Below, in pieces: positions 1 through 9,281 of a stretch of 64,000 bases of DNA. The notes beneath the pieces were generated by a model. That model did not search any database, had not been told where the DNA came from, and saw only the letters and a list, made by a program, of their open reading frames with translations. Each line of letters opens with the position of its first letter. The first letter of the stretch is position 1. A program made the translations under genes and the position numbers. Origin of the DNA: Mariniflexile fucanivorans (GTDB taxonomy: Bacteria; Bacteroidota; Bacteroidia; Flavobacteriales; Flavobacteriaceae); assembly GCF_004341235.1 (NCBI RefSeq), contig NZ_SLUP01000002.1, forward strand, positions 186,001 through 250,000, written 5' to 3'.

Positions 1-738
1 ATTTTCGGCGCACAACTCGCACATCGCTTTTAAAAAATTTAGGTCGTAACGGTTATTTCTCCAATATAAACCCAACCAATATTTATCGCCTATTCTATTC
101 ATGCCCTCATAGTATGGAAATGGGTAAAATGGGACTTCCAAAGGTTTATCGACGGTTCTGTTGTTGGTGTCTATCGCATCACTAACCAATTCGAAAATAG
201 TTTCTACATTTTCTGGTTCTTCCTGCAACATGTTTTCAATGGCAAGCTCTACTTTATCTAAATCCCAGCTATAAATAAGCGCTGGATACATAACTGTTTT
301 TTTCCATTCTGGAAGTCGGATGTACAAATACCAATAATCTTCGTGTTCTGAAGCTATAAAATTAATATGCCCCGTAAATAAAGGCACTAAACGTTGTTTA
401 GGGTCGGTAATATTAACACGTAAATTTAATTTATGTTTGAATTGTTCCAAAACGTATAAATACCTATCGCTGGTAAGCCATGAGGTACTTGGAAAAATAT
501 CGGACGACACATAAGACGACACCATATTTTCGCAACGGTCTGCATTTGGAACTACTATTTGAAGTTTATCGAACGTCTTTAATTTTTCTACATCTACAGG
601 TTCTGGAAAAACAATATCTTGTCTTGAACCAAACGAAATGGAATCTAAACCCAAACTTTCTGCGGCTTCACAAATGTATTTTAACTCGCCCGGCGACAGT
701 ACACCACCGTTCACTATTAATCTATATGATTCACTCAT
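1..738 (-). CDS. Rubredoxin/nitrite-reductase ferredoxin-half-like protein, C-terminus cut off by window edge
   Basis: The reading frame is open from an ATG at 738 to the window edge, giving 246 residues without a stop. The start (MSESYRLIVNGGVLSPGELK) overlaps the stop of the upstream nitrate reductase in an ATGA junction, so translation is probably coupled. The visible part resembles the nitrite/sulfite reductase ferredoxin-like half domain; CELC near the cut end may begin a metal site. From memory, flavobacterial proteins with this N-terminus end in a rubredoxin domain and sit beside nitrate assimilation genes. I infer an electron-transfer role for nitrate or nitrite reduction. The rubredoxin part is outside the window, so the name rests on recall and context. 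Confidence 0.6.
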   Translation of the reverse strand, partial: MSESYRLIVNGGVLSPGELKYICEAAESLGLDSISFGSRQDIVFPEPVDVEKLKTFDKLQIVVPNADRCENMVSSYVSSDIFPSTSWLTSDRYLYVLEQFKHKLNLRVNITDPKQRLVPLFTGHINFIASEHEDYWYLYIRLPEWKKTVMYPALIYSWDLDKVELAIENMLQEEPENVETIFELVSDAIDTNNRTVDKPLEVPFYPFPYYEGMNRIGDKYWLGLYWRNNRYDLNFLKAMCELCAEN

Positions 739-3700
739 GCCAATACTTTTGCATTATTAAGAATTTCCTTAACCTCCGTTTTACAACTTCCGCAGCCTAA
801 ACCTGCTCCTGTTTTGTTACACAGTTCTGTAAAATCGGTACAGCCACTTTTAATGGCATCTTCAATATTACCTACACCTACCTGACTACAGGAACAGACT
901 AATTTACCAATAACAGGCACATCGTTTGAAGATCCGCGTAATAAAGTGTTTCTTTTATCAGACATTTCGATTTTGCTTTCAATCATGGTTTTAAATTCGG
1001 CAAATTCATTTTTATCACCCATTAAAACCGCACCAACTAACAAATCGTCCTTTACAATACATTTTTTATAATAGCGTTTTGAAATATCGGTGAAGATGAC
1101 TTCCTCATACGAATCATCATTTTCAGGTACATTTATTTCGCCAATGCTACACAGATTTAAATCGTTGAATTTTAAAATATTCATTAAAACCGAACCGTTA
1201 TAAGCACAACTAATATCGCCCGCAATAAAATTGGCTAAAATAGTGGCTTGCTCTTCTGCTGCTGAAGTAATTCCGAATAATTGATTATTAAATTCGGCAA
1301 TTTCACCAATCGCAAAAATATCTGAATTGGACGATTGCAAATGCTGATTCACTTTTACTCCACGACTGCAATGAATGCCGTTTTCTCTCGCAATTTCAAT
1401 ATTAGGAATCGTTCCAATAGCATATACAATGGCATTAGCCGTAATGAACTTTCCACTTTTTAAAGTGATGTTTAATTCGCCTGTATCATCATCATCAAAT
1501 ACGGTACTTACTTCATTGTCAAAGTAAATTTGAATACCACGTTCTTGCACATCCAAAGACAACAATTTACTTGAAATTTTATCTAATTGACGTTCCATTA
1601 ATCGAGATGCCCGTTGTATGATGGTGATTTTTACGTTTTTATGCTTCATGGCAGCTGCCAACTCTAAGCCTAAAAGTCCGCCTCCTACAATAACAACGTG
1701 TTGTTCTTCGGGTGGTAAACCTGTAGCATCTAAATAAGCTTTAAATCTATCGGCATCATTCTTATTACGCATGGTAAAACGCCCAGGCAGATCAATTTGA
1801 ACATCTTTTGGAATAAACGAACGACTTCCAGTTGCCAAAATAAGCTTATTGAAAGTGTGTTTATCGCCATTGGTATCTGTCACTATTTTATTTTCAGAAT
1901 CGATTTTGTTAATTGATGTTTCAGGATATACCTTAATATTTAACTTACCTAACTCTTTTTGTTTTATTTTAAGAAGTTGTTCCCAACTCAATTCTTCAGT
2001 TACATATTCGGGAAGCAACACCCTGTTATAAAACAAATTAGGCTCTTTTGAAAATACATGAATTTCATCAACTTCATTCGATTCTCTATAATTTTGAATA
2101 AATCGGAATGCTGCAGCTCCTGCCCCAACAATAATAATTTTTTCGACTGGCTTTTTATATTTTGAAACGGACACACGAGTATATTTAAAATCGGGTTCCT
2201 TCGATTCTGGATCTATATGTGTGTTGGTTAAATTATTAGCTCTATTTAAGGTGCTTTGCAACTGTTTCCCCCAGTGCATGGGTAAAAATACACAACCTTT
2301 TACAATACTATCAGTTACTTTTGCTCGTACCCTAACAACGCCGTTTTCGCTTTTAATTTCGGTAATATCACCATCTTTAATTTTACTTAAATATGCATCC
2401 ACAGGATTAATTTCTAAAACGGGCGTTGGATAATGGGTTTTTAAACGGGAAACTTTGCCCGTTTTTGTCATGGTATGCCAATGGTCTCGTACCCTGCCTG
2501 TTGTTAAAACTAAGGGGTAATCTTCATTGGGTTGTAACGCCGTATTGTGAATACTGGTAGCCACATTAAAAATGGCTTTTTGTGACGGCGTATAGAATTT
2601 TTTATCTTGAAAAAGTCGTGGCGTTCCTGCATGGCGGTATTCTGATACTGGCCACTGAAAGGTGCCTTCACTTTTTAATCTGTCATAATTTAAAAACGAT
2701 ACATCAATTTTTGTTCCTTTGGTCATAGAACAATATTCATCGTAAATTTCTTCGGTACTGTTGTAGTTAAAGCCTCGGAAGCCCATACGTTGCGCAAAAT
2801 CACAGAAAATCTCCACATCGGGTCTGGCTTCTCCAGGGGCATTTATTTCTTTAGGTAAATAGGAAATACGACGCTCAGAATTCGTCATCGTCCCTTCTTT
2901 TTCTAACCAACCAGCAGCAGGAAGTACCAAATCGGCAAAAGCCACAGTATCCGCTTTATGCGATATATCTTGAACCACAACAAACTTGGCGTTTTTCATG
3001 GCTTTTTCAACGCGATTTAAATTAGGTAAACTTACAAGTGGATTGGTACTGGCAATCCAAATAGCCTTTAATTTTCCAGATTCCAAAGCATCAAACATTT
3101 CGGTAGCTGTTAATCCTGGATTTGGTGAAATTTTATCAACGCCCCAAAATTGGGCTACTTCCCTGCGATGTTCTTCATTCATCAAGTCTTTGTGCACTGC
3201 CAAAAGATTTGCCATTCCTCCTACTTCACGACCTCCCATGGCATTAGGTTGTCCAGTTAAAGAAAACGGACCAGAACCTGGTTTACCAACTTGTCCGGTT
3301 ATAAGTGATAAGTTTAGTAAAGCTGTGTTTTTATCGGTACCTATTGCACTTTGGTTAAGCCCCATGGTCCACATGCTAATAAAGCCTTTTGAAAGACCAA
3401 TAATATCGGCGGCTTTTCGAATATCTGTTTCTGAAATTCCACAAATTTTTGAAGCTTCTTTTAATGAAGTTTCGAAAATTTGAGTTTTATAGGCATCAAA
3501 CCCTTCGGTATGATTTTTAATGAAGTCTTCATCAATTAATCCGCGTTTATACAAACATCTTCCTATGGCATTATATAAAACAACATCGGTTCCGGGAATT
3601 AACTGAAGGTGTAAATCGGCAAAATTTGCTGTATCCGTTTTACGCGGATCTATTACAATAATTTTCACATCGGGATTTTTCTCTTTATGCTGCTCGATGC

Positions 3701-4256
3701 GTCTGAAAAGAATGGGATGACACCAGGCAGGATTTGCACCAGTAATTAGAAAACAATCGGCTAATTCAATATCTTCATAAGATACTGGCACACTATCTTC
3801 TCCAAAGGTTTTTTTATATCCAACAACTGCCGAACTCATGCACAATCGTGAATTCGTATCGATATTATTGGTCCCTAAAAAACCTTTAGTTAGTTTATTG
3901 GCGATGTAATACTCTTCGGTTAAACTTTGTCCTGATACATAAAAGGCAACGCTATCCGGACCATGTTTTTTTATAATAGATTTAAAAACACTTGCTGCTC
4001 TCTCTAAAGCATCGTCCCAACTTACACGCTCGCGAGGATGTGAACGACTCCAGCGCATTTCGGGATATAAAATTCTATCGGAAGTATCGTTAACGACGTA
4101 ATGTAAATTCATGCCTTTTGAACAAAGCATACCTTTGTTTACAGGATGGTCTTTATCACCTTCAACCAGCACCTTATTATTGTTATCTTTTTTAACAATA
4201 ATCCCGCAACCAACTCCACAATACGAACACGTTGTTTTTACTTCCTTTTTATGCAT
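735..4256 (-). CDS. Assimilatory nitrate reductase fused to NirB-type flavoprotein and BFD [2Fe-2S] domain
   Basis: This 1173-residue cytoplasmic protein would reduce nitrate to nitrite. Residues 1-60 form the [4Fe-4S] domain (Cys10, Cys13, Cys17, Cys45). Residues 60-500 are the molybdopterin oxidoreductase core, with NSRLCMSS placing the likely Mo ligand at Cys139. Residues 575-700 are the dinucleotide-binding domain. A Rossmann motif (IIIVGAGAAAFRF, about residue 710) opens a FAD/NAD(P)H oxidoreductase like the N-terminal half of NirB, with a second NAD motif (VVIVGGGLLGLE). The tail is a BFD-like domain (CSCSQVG and GLGCGSC). Stand-alone NasA/NarB is about 700-900 residues, so this protein carries its own electron-input module. 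It lies downstream of the porter and overlaps the next gene by 4 bp. Confidence 0.93.
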   Translation of the reverse strand: MHKKEVKTTCSYCGVGCGIIVKKDNNNKVLVEGDKDHPVNKGMLCSKGMNLHYVVNDTSDRILYPEMRWSRSHPRERVSWDDALERAASVFKSIIKKHGPDSVAFYVSGQSLTEEYYIANKLTKGFLGTNNIDTNSRLCMSSAVVGYKKTFGEDSVPVSYEDIELADCFLITGANPAWCHPILFRRIEQHKEKNPDVKIIVIDPRKTDTANFADLHLQLIPGTDVVLYNAIGRCLYKRGLIDEDFIKNHTEGFDAYKTQIFETSLKEASKICGISETDIRKAADIIGLSKGFISMWTMGLNQSAIGTDKNTALLNLSLITGQVGKPGSGPFSLTGQPNAMGGREVGGMANLLAVHKDLMNEEHRREVAQFWGVDKISPNPGLTATEMFDALESGKLKAIWIASTNPLVSLPNLNRVEKAMKNAKFVVVQDISHKADTVAFADLVLPAAGWLEKEGTMTNSERRISYLPKEINAPGEARPDVEIFCDFAQRMGFRGFNYNSTEEIYDEYCSMTKGTKIDVSFLNYDRLKSEGTFQWPVSEYRHAGTPRLFQDKKFYTPSQKAIFNVATSIHNTALQPNEDYPLVLTTGRVRDHWHTMTKTGKVSRLKTHYPTPVLEINPVDAYLSKIKDGDITEIKSENGVVRVRAKVTDSIVKGCVFLPMHWGKQLQSTLNRANNLTNTHIDPESKEPDFKYTRVSVSKYKKPVEKIIIVGAGAAAFRFIQNYRESNEVDEIHVFSKEPNLFYNRVLLPEYVTEELSWEQLLKIKQKELGKLNIKVYPETSINKIDSENKIVTDTNGDKHTFNKLILATGSRSFIPKDVQIDLPGRFTMRNKNDADRFKAYLDATGLPPEEQHVVIVGGGLLGLELAAAMKHKNVKITIIQRASRLMERQLDKISSKLLSLDVQERGIQIYFDNEVSTVFDDDDTGELNITLKSGKFITANAIVYAIGTIPNIEIARENGIHCSRGVKVNQHLQSSNSDIFAIGEIAEFNNQLFGITSAAEEQATILANFIAGDISCAYNGSVLMNILKFNDLNLCSIGEINVPENDDSYEEVIFTDISKRYYKKCIVKDDLLVGAVLMGDKNEFAEFKTMIESKIEMSDKRNTLLRGSSNDVPVIGKLVCSCSQVGVGNIEDAIKSGCTDFTELCNKTGAGLGCGSCKTEVKEILNNAKVLA

Positions 4257-4369
4257 TTACAAATACGATTTATTACGAATTACGTTAATTTAACAACACC
4301 AAACAAGCTCCTAATCTATTATTAGTAATACAATAAAAAAGCTACTTGTTTATTCAAAATCTATTAAAA

Positions 4370-5803
4370 TTAACTTTTATAATCTGCCTTAACAGTAATT
4401 AATTCAGGACTTACTTCGTTTAAGTTTGGTTCCAAAACCACTTCATCTTCTGTTGAAAAACGAATGGCAAGCGCTAAAACTCCTGTTAACACAACCACAA
4501 AACCGATGATGAAATAACCGCTTGAAACTGCGCTAGATGCTGCTGCAGATTGCGCTGATTTCATAACTTCTTCACCCAATCCTTGATTTGAAACAAGTGC
4601 TGCTTTTTCCGCTACAGCCGATTTAGATTTTAATAACATAGCTGCTAAAAAAGCCCCTACATTTCCACCGGCACCAACAATTCCTGAAACCGAACCAATC
4701 GCTTTTTTATTTATAAATGGTACCACAGAAAAGGTTGCCCCTTCAGCCATTTGAACTGTTAAACTAAACATGATTAAAAACATGATTCCTAACACAATAC
4801 TTGTCGTTGTAGAAAATGTAACTAACATAATACCTTCTAATGATAAGATGGCCGCAAGAAACAATACACGACCACGTAAACCTTTAAGTTTTCCAAATTT
4901 ATCACCAAAGAAACCACCTAAGGTACGAGCAAAAATATTCATTAATGCAAAGGACAAAACAATGTTTCCTGCGGTAAGTCTGCTTAATTGAAACGTGTTT
5001 TGCAAATAATCATCCATGGTACCATATACTGTAAGTTCTATACCAAAACAAGCAGCATAAACTACAAAAAGTATCCATGTTCTATAATCTTTTATAACGG
5101 TTGAAAAACCAACTTTATCTTTTTTAGTAGTAACTTCTTCACCAGCGGCTCTTAAATCTTTAAAGTTTCCTTCAGGTGTATCTTGAGTAAAAAAGTAATA
5201 CACAATTCCCATTAAAAAACAAACGATACCTGCAATAACCATTGAATATCTCCAAGCCTCGGCATCGGCAACTCCAAAACTTACTACAGCAGCTGCGATT
5301 AATGGCATCCCTAAACGGTTAGCACCACCACCTAAATTACCCCATCCTGCAGATGTTGCATTGGCTGTTCCTACTACATTAGGAGCAAACATTAAAGAGG
5401 TATGTACTTGCGTAATTACGAACGAAGCACCTATGAAACCAATAAATAACCTACATACTAAAAATTGAAGTGGCGTTTGTACCAAACCACATGCAATTAC
5501 AGGAATAGCGCCTAATGTTAGCAACCATGTATAACATAATCTTGGACCGTATTTATCACATAATTTTCCAATAAGTAATCTGGCAAATACGGTTCCTGAA
5601 ACTGCTAAAATGATAGAGTTCCATTTTTGAGTTGGAGTTAATCCTAAATCTTTAACAACATCGGGCATAAATGGAACAATACCAAACCATGCGAAGAAAC
5701 ACATGAAGAATGAAATTGAAGTAATCCAAAATGTACGTGTTGGAATCGATTTAAAATTGAACAAACTTAGTTTAGTTGCCTTAAGAGATTGTGTCGTTTT
5801 CAT
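4370..5803 (-). CDS. Nitrate/nitrite porter, NarK/Nrt2 MFS family
   Basis: A 477-residue inner-membrane transporter of the major facilitator superfamily with about 12 hydrophobic segments. The nitrate signature GWGNLGGG is at residues 153-160, and a second glycine-rich signature (GIVGAGGNVGAF) lies in the C-terminal half, as in NarK, NasA and Nrt2. FARLLIG near residue 74 supplies the substrate arginine expected in TM2. It probably imports nitrate for the reductase 113 bp downstream. The central loop before TM7 is charged (TTKKDK). The upstream region carries a perfect FNR-like dyad and three TACGTA sites, suggesting control by both oxygen/NO-type and nitrate signals. Confidence 0.93.
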   Translation of the reverse strand: MKTTQSLKATKLSLFNFKSIPTRTFWITSISFFMCFFAWFGIVPFMPDVVKDLGLTPTQKWNSIILAVSGTVFARLLIGKLCDKYGPRLCYTWLLTLGAIPVIACGLVQTPLQFLVCRLFIGFIGASFVITQVHTSLMFAPNVVGTANATSAGWGNLGGGANRLGMPLIAAAVVSFGVADAEAWRYSMVIAGIVCFLMGIVYYFFTQDTPEGNFKDLRAAGEEVTTKKDKVGFSTVIKDYRTWILFVVYAACFGIELTVYGTMDDYLQNTFQLSRLTAGNIVLSFALMNIFARTLGGFFGDKFGKLKGLRGRVLFLAAILSLEGIMLVTFSTTTSIVLGIMFLIMFSLTVQMAEGATFSVVPFINKKAIGSVSGIVGAGGNVGAFLAAMLLKSKSAVAEKAALVSNQGLGEEVMKSAQSAAASSAVSSGYFIIGFVVVLTGVLALAIRFSTEDEVVLEPNLNEVSPELITVKADYKS

Positions 5804-5817
5804 AATAAGTATATTTA

Positions 5818-5902
5818 TACGTACAAAACTAAGTATATATACTTAATAATAAAAATATAAATTACGTATTATATAAATAAATACGTATTTGATAAATATC
5901 AA
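5818..5902 (-). promoter_or_regulatory. Nitrate porter promoter: -7 element, three TACGTA palindromes, FNR-like box
   Basis: On the minus strand a Bacteroidota -7 element TAGTTTTG lies at 5831-5824, just before the ATG at 5803. TACGTA palindromes are at 5818-5823, 5863-5868 and 5882-5887. TTGATAAATATCAA at 5889-5902 matches the E. coli FNR consensus TTGAT-N4-ATCAA exactly. Its centre is 64.5 bp upstream of the -7 start, so it would act from a class I-like distance. No clear -33 TTTG is present, as expected for an activator-dependent promoter. Binding proteins are inferred. Confidence 0.55.
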
Positions 5903-5985
5903 AATCTGTTTTTATGAATCTATCAAAAAACCTTACTTAATATATTGAATTTTACGAATAATAGAATAGAAAAACTAAGTTTGAA

Positions 5986-6657
5986 CTATATAAGTTGATA
6001 CTCATTAGCCTTATTACTTAGTTCCATAAGATTTTTTACGTTTAATTTTTTCATTAAATTGAAACGATGTACTTCGGCAGTACGTTTGCTAATTTGAAGT
6101 TCATCAGCAATATCTTTATTATTTTTTAACTGTAAAACAAGGTTTAATATTTGCTTTTCACGTTTGGTAAGATTGAATGGGTCTTCAATTTGTTTTGTTT
6201 CCGGAGTATTAATTGAAGGGGTTGCTGTGTTACCATTCACAAAATTATTCATAATGATTGCTGAAACATCACCCGTAAAGTATTTTCCTCCTGAAGCGAC
6301 TTTGTGAATGGCTTTTAAAAACTCTTCTTTACTTGCTCCTTTCAGTAAATAGCCATCGGCTCCTGCTTGAATGGCTTTTACTACGTATTCTTCAGAATCA
6401 TGCATTGAAAGCACTAAAGTTCTAACATGGGGATGATTTTTACTTATTTCAGCAACAACCTCAATACCATTAAGTTCTGGCATTCTGATATCCACAATCA
6501 ATAAATGCGGTTTATTTCTCTTAATAACCTCAAGAGCCTCAGCACCATTTGATGCCTCATCAATAACACGAATGCCTTCCTGATCTTCTAAAAGTGCTTT
6601 TATACCATCTCTTACTAAAACATGGTCGTCTGCTAAAACTACATTTATCATATTCAT
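5986..6657 (-). CDS. NarL/FixJ-family response regulator
   Basis: A 223-residue two-component regulator. The receiver domain (about 1-125) has the acidic pair Asp10/Asp11, the phospho-acceptor Asp56 in LLIVDIRMP, and Lys106 in GYLLKG. The C-terminal LuxR-type helix-turn-helix spans about 155-215 (LTKREKQILNLV and KRTAEVHRFNLMKKL). It sits 191 bp downstream of the NarX-like kinase on the same strand, so it is the probable partner and would regulate nirB, the porter and possibly itself. Its own promoter has a TACGTA site. The target sequence is inferred from site distribution only. Confidence 0.93.
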   Translation of the reverse strand: MNMINVVLADDHVLVRDGIKALLEDQEGIRVIDEASNGAEALEVIKRNKPHLLIVDIRMPELNGIEVVAEISKNHPHVRTLVLSMHDSEEYVVKAIQAGADGYLLKGASKEEFLKAIHKVASGGKYFTGDVSAIIMNNFVNGNTATPSINTPETKQIEDPFNLTKREKQILNLVLQLKNNKDIADELQISKRTAEVHRFNLMKKLNVKNLMELSNKANEYQLI

Positions 6658-6675
6658 TTTCTATTTTTATAAGTA

Positions 6676-6706
6676 CAAAAATAAGGATTTTAAGTAATAC
6701 TACGTA
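6676..6706 (-). promoter_or_regulatory. Response-regulator promoter with -7 element and TACGTA site
   Basis: A -7 element TATTTTTG lies at 6683-6676 on the minus strand, about 18 bp before the start codon at 6657. TACGTA is at 6701-6706, centred 20.5 bp upstream of the -7 start, where it would cover the -33 region. The rest of the 191-bp gap to the kinase gene (6707-6848) shows no gene or convincing terminator. Confidence 0.45.
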
Positions 6707-6848
6707 ATTTCATTTCAATAGAAAAAACATATATCAATAATTGTCTTTTAAGATATATACTTTAATAGTAGAAAACTATGAGCTTATCGAAGTAATAACC
6801 AAAAAAGCCAATAATGCGATGTCTCCTATCGTCGACATGACATTCAAA

Positions 6849-8663
6849 TTAACCCAATGGTATATTCAACGTTACTCGTGTTCCTTTTCCAATTTCGGAA
6901 GTTATAAAAAAACGCCCATCTATATATTTAATGCGTTCTCTCATAAAGGTCATTCCCATACCGCCATCGCCATTTTTAACATGCTTTACTTTTGAAGGAT
7001 CAAATCCTTTCCCATTATCATCAATAACAATACTAAGTATATTTTCACTGTGTGATAACGAAACGAGGATATGTGTAGAATCGGCGTACTTAATGGCATT
7101 ATTAATAGCTTCTTGTACAATACGGTAGATATTAATTTCCACTAACGAATCTAACCGTTTATTAAAATCTGTTTTATTGAATAATACAATATTTTTAGCG
7201 GTAAGTTTACCTAATTCCAACGTTAATTTTGAAAGTGCCGGTACAATACCATGATCGGAAAGTTCTGGTGGTGTTAAATTGAAGGTTGCTGTTCTTACTC
7301 CTTTAATAATATCTGATGTGAGTACTTTTAAGTGTTCAATTTTTAAAGCTGCTTTATCAATATCCTTAATATCAATACTTTCTAAATTGTATTTTAAACC
7401 GGTGAGCATTTGCCCAATGCCGTCATGCACATCTTTGGCAATGCGGTTTTGTTCCTTTTCTTGATTTTCAATAATTTTACTTGAAACAACCTTTTGCTGG
7501 TTTATTTTTTCCTCAAAACTTTCCTTGGTTAATCGGGCAATTTCAAGTTGAGCTGCTTTTCTTGTGGTAATTTCGGAAGCAATGATAAGGAGTTCCGATT
7601 TATCATCCGTGGGGTTAAACGGAATAATTGCCATTTCCAACCAAATATCTTGATTATCTTTCGTTGTTCCTTTTACTTCACCTTGCCAACCCTTTTTTCT
7701 ATGTTTATTAATTAAGTTTTCAATAACAAGTTGCTCTGCTTCATTTATAGAAAGTACTTCAGCAAAATTGGTAGTCATATTAAACTTTGTGAACTTAAAA
7801 AGTTTTGAAAACTTCTTACCCATATGCACTAAATTTCCAATAGTTGAAATGCGTGCAAACAGCAACGTTTCATCCATGGCATGACTTAACGCTCGCAATT
7901 CTTTAATCGATTTTTCTTTGGAAATACTTAGTTCGTCGGCATCAAATGCCATTTTTTTAGCTTTTTGCTCTGCAAATAATAATTCTGCAAGTATGGTTTT
8001 AACCGATTTTGCTGTTGGCCAAAATATAAATCGAAATTCTGCCAATAATATAAGTATGGTAAATGCCATTATAAACAACTCCAACTTACGTAACCAACTT
8101 ACTTTAGCATCGGCTTCTAAATCGTATTGATTTACAATCTCGTCCATAACATCAAGAAAATGGCCTTCGTATTGTTTTACAATGGCTACATCCTCCACAA
8201 AAACCGAATTTGATAATGGCGGAATGTTTTCAATTTTTTCAATAATGGCTTGGGAAGCATTGCTAATACTATCCAACGTTTGATTTAAAACTTCAAATTT
8301 ATCTTTGATAATTTCACTATTATTCCCTGGCAATCCTAAACTATCATTTCCGTTTTGAAGTGCCTTATGTGATACTGTCCATAATTTAAGAGTTTGCTTA
8401 ACCTTTTCCTTAAGGAGCAGTCGCTCTTCAATGCTATCTTCCGTAGAAAGTAATACAATCTCTTTTGTTAATTTCTGACTCAACATACGCTGTCTTCCCG
8501 CCACATTAATAACCGAAGAGTCACTTTGTTGGTCTTTTAAATACTTGCGCACCAAAATCTGACTCACAATTACCGAAAGCGCAATGGCACTCAAAGCAAT
8601 AATGTACAAACGGCTTAATCTATCAAAAGTGCGTTGATCTAATGAATTACCGTTTTTCGTCAT
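6849..8663 (-). CDS. NarX-like nitrate/nitrite-sensing histidine kinase
   Basis: A 604-residue membrane sensor kinase. TM1 is about residues 16-38 and TM2 about 190-212, enclosing a PilJ/NIT-type periplasmic four-helix domain. Residues 52-65 read INVAGRQRMLSQKL, which parallels the NarX/NarQ P-box (IN-AG--RM-S); Arg59 aligns with the nitrate-binding arginine of NarX. A PAS-like domain follows (about 265-375). The HisKA_3 motif has the phospho-acceptor His413 in DVHDGIGQ, and the HATPase domain has Asn521 and DDNGKGFD near 549. It is 15 bp downstream of the DUF4202 gene, in the nirB-nirD transcription unit. Nitrate is the expected ligand. Confidence 0.92.
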   Translation of the reverse strand: MTKNGNSLDQRTFDRLSRLYIIALSAIALSVIVSQILVRKYLKDQQSDSSVINVAGRQRMLSQKLTKEIVLLSTEDSIEERLLLKEKVKQTLKLWTVSHKALQNGNDSLGLPGNNSEIIKDKFEVLNQTLDSISNASQAIIEKIENIPPLSNSVFVEDVAIVKQYEGHFLDVMDEIVNQYDLEADAKVSWLRKLELFIMAFTILILLAEFRFIFWPTAKSVKTILAELLFAEQKAKKMAFDADELSISKEKSIKELRALSHAMDETLLFARISTIGNLVHMGKKFSKLFKFTKFNMTTNFAEVLSINEAEQLVIENLINKHRKKGWQGEVKGTTKDNQDIWLEMAIIPFNPTDDKSELLIIASEITTRKAAQLEIARLTKESFEEKINQQKVVSSKIIENQEKEQNRIAKDVHDGIGQMLTGLKYNLESIDIKDIDKAALKIEHLKVLTSDIIKGVRTATFNLTPPELSDHGIVPALSKLTLELGKLTAKNIVLFNKTDFNKRLDSLVEINIYRIVQEAINNAIKYADSTHILVSLSHSENILSIVIDDNGKGFDPSKVKHVKNGDGGMGMTFMRERIKYIDGRFFITSEIGKGTRVTLNIPLG

Positions 8664-8678
8664 TGGTTATTTTAATTT

Positions 8679-9263
8679 TTAGGAAATAGCTCGTTTAACA
8701 AGCGCTAAACTTTTATCTGAAAATTTAAGTTTTAGGGCTTCTGCATGTCCTTCTTCCGACATTTTAACCCATGTTTTTTGTAGAATATCAATTACCTTTT
8801 CATCGTTGTGCTTTTCAGCAAACTCTTCAAAGTAATAATCTAAAAATACCAAACAAATCACATCTTCAATCGTTTGGCTTTCTTCATTCTTTTTAATAAG
8901 TTTCTTATTGATTAAAAAAGAAACGCGCTCAATAAACTCACCGTCATAACCCACTTCTTTTAAAATATCAGCTGTAATTTCAGCATGCATTTTTTTAAGC
9001 GTTTCACGCCATTTTAAATAGCCAACTCTATCCATTGGGTATTCGTCTCTAGCAATTTTCCAACGGCAAATATGTTGCGCTCTGGCAGCAATTTGAAGCG
9101 CTCTCGAAGCATCTGGGTTAAACTGCAACAACTTTTGAGACATACGTTGCGAATACAATAGTTCTTTAGGAAAATCCAAACCACAAGCGTGGTAAACGTT
9201 AGGATCTTCAGAATTTTGTTTATCAATTAATGCAATGGCTGTTTCAAAACGTGTTGGTTTCAT
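8679..9263 (-). CDS. DUF4202 domain protein
   Basis: A 194-residue soluble protein that matches the DUF4202 family as I recall it: HACGLDFPKELLYSQRM near the start, RAQHICRWKIARDEYP in the middle and a histidine-rich HD-like helical pattern. There is no signal peptide or membrane segment. Its function is not known. In many bacteria it sits in nitrate assimilation clusters, and here it lies 18 bp downstream of nirD and 15 bp upstream of the nitrate-sensing kinase. I infer an accessory or regulatory role in nitrate reduction, with the conserved His residues suggesting metal binding. Confidence 0.82.
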   Translation of the reverse strand: MKPTRFETAIALIDKQNSEDPNVYHACGLDFPKELLYSQRMSQKLLQFNPDASRALQIAARAQHICRWKIARDEYPMDRVGYLKWRETLKKMHAEITADILKEVGYDGEFIERVSFLINKKLIKKNEESQTIEDVICLVFLDYYFEEFAEKHNDEKVIDILQKTWVKMSEEGHAEALKLKFSDKSLALVKRAIS

Positions 9264-9281
9264 GGTGCGTATATTTTAATG

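Noticed and set aside
2986-3483. 165-residue plus-strand open frame
   Set aside because: Antisense shadow of the nitrate reductase gene; the minus-strand frame has clear domain motifs and the plus-strand one has none.
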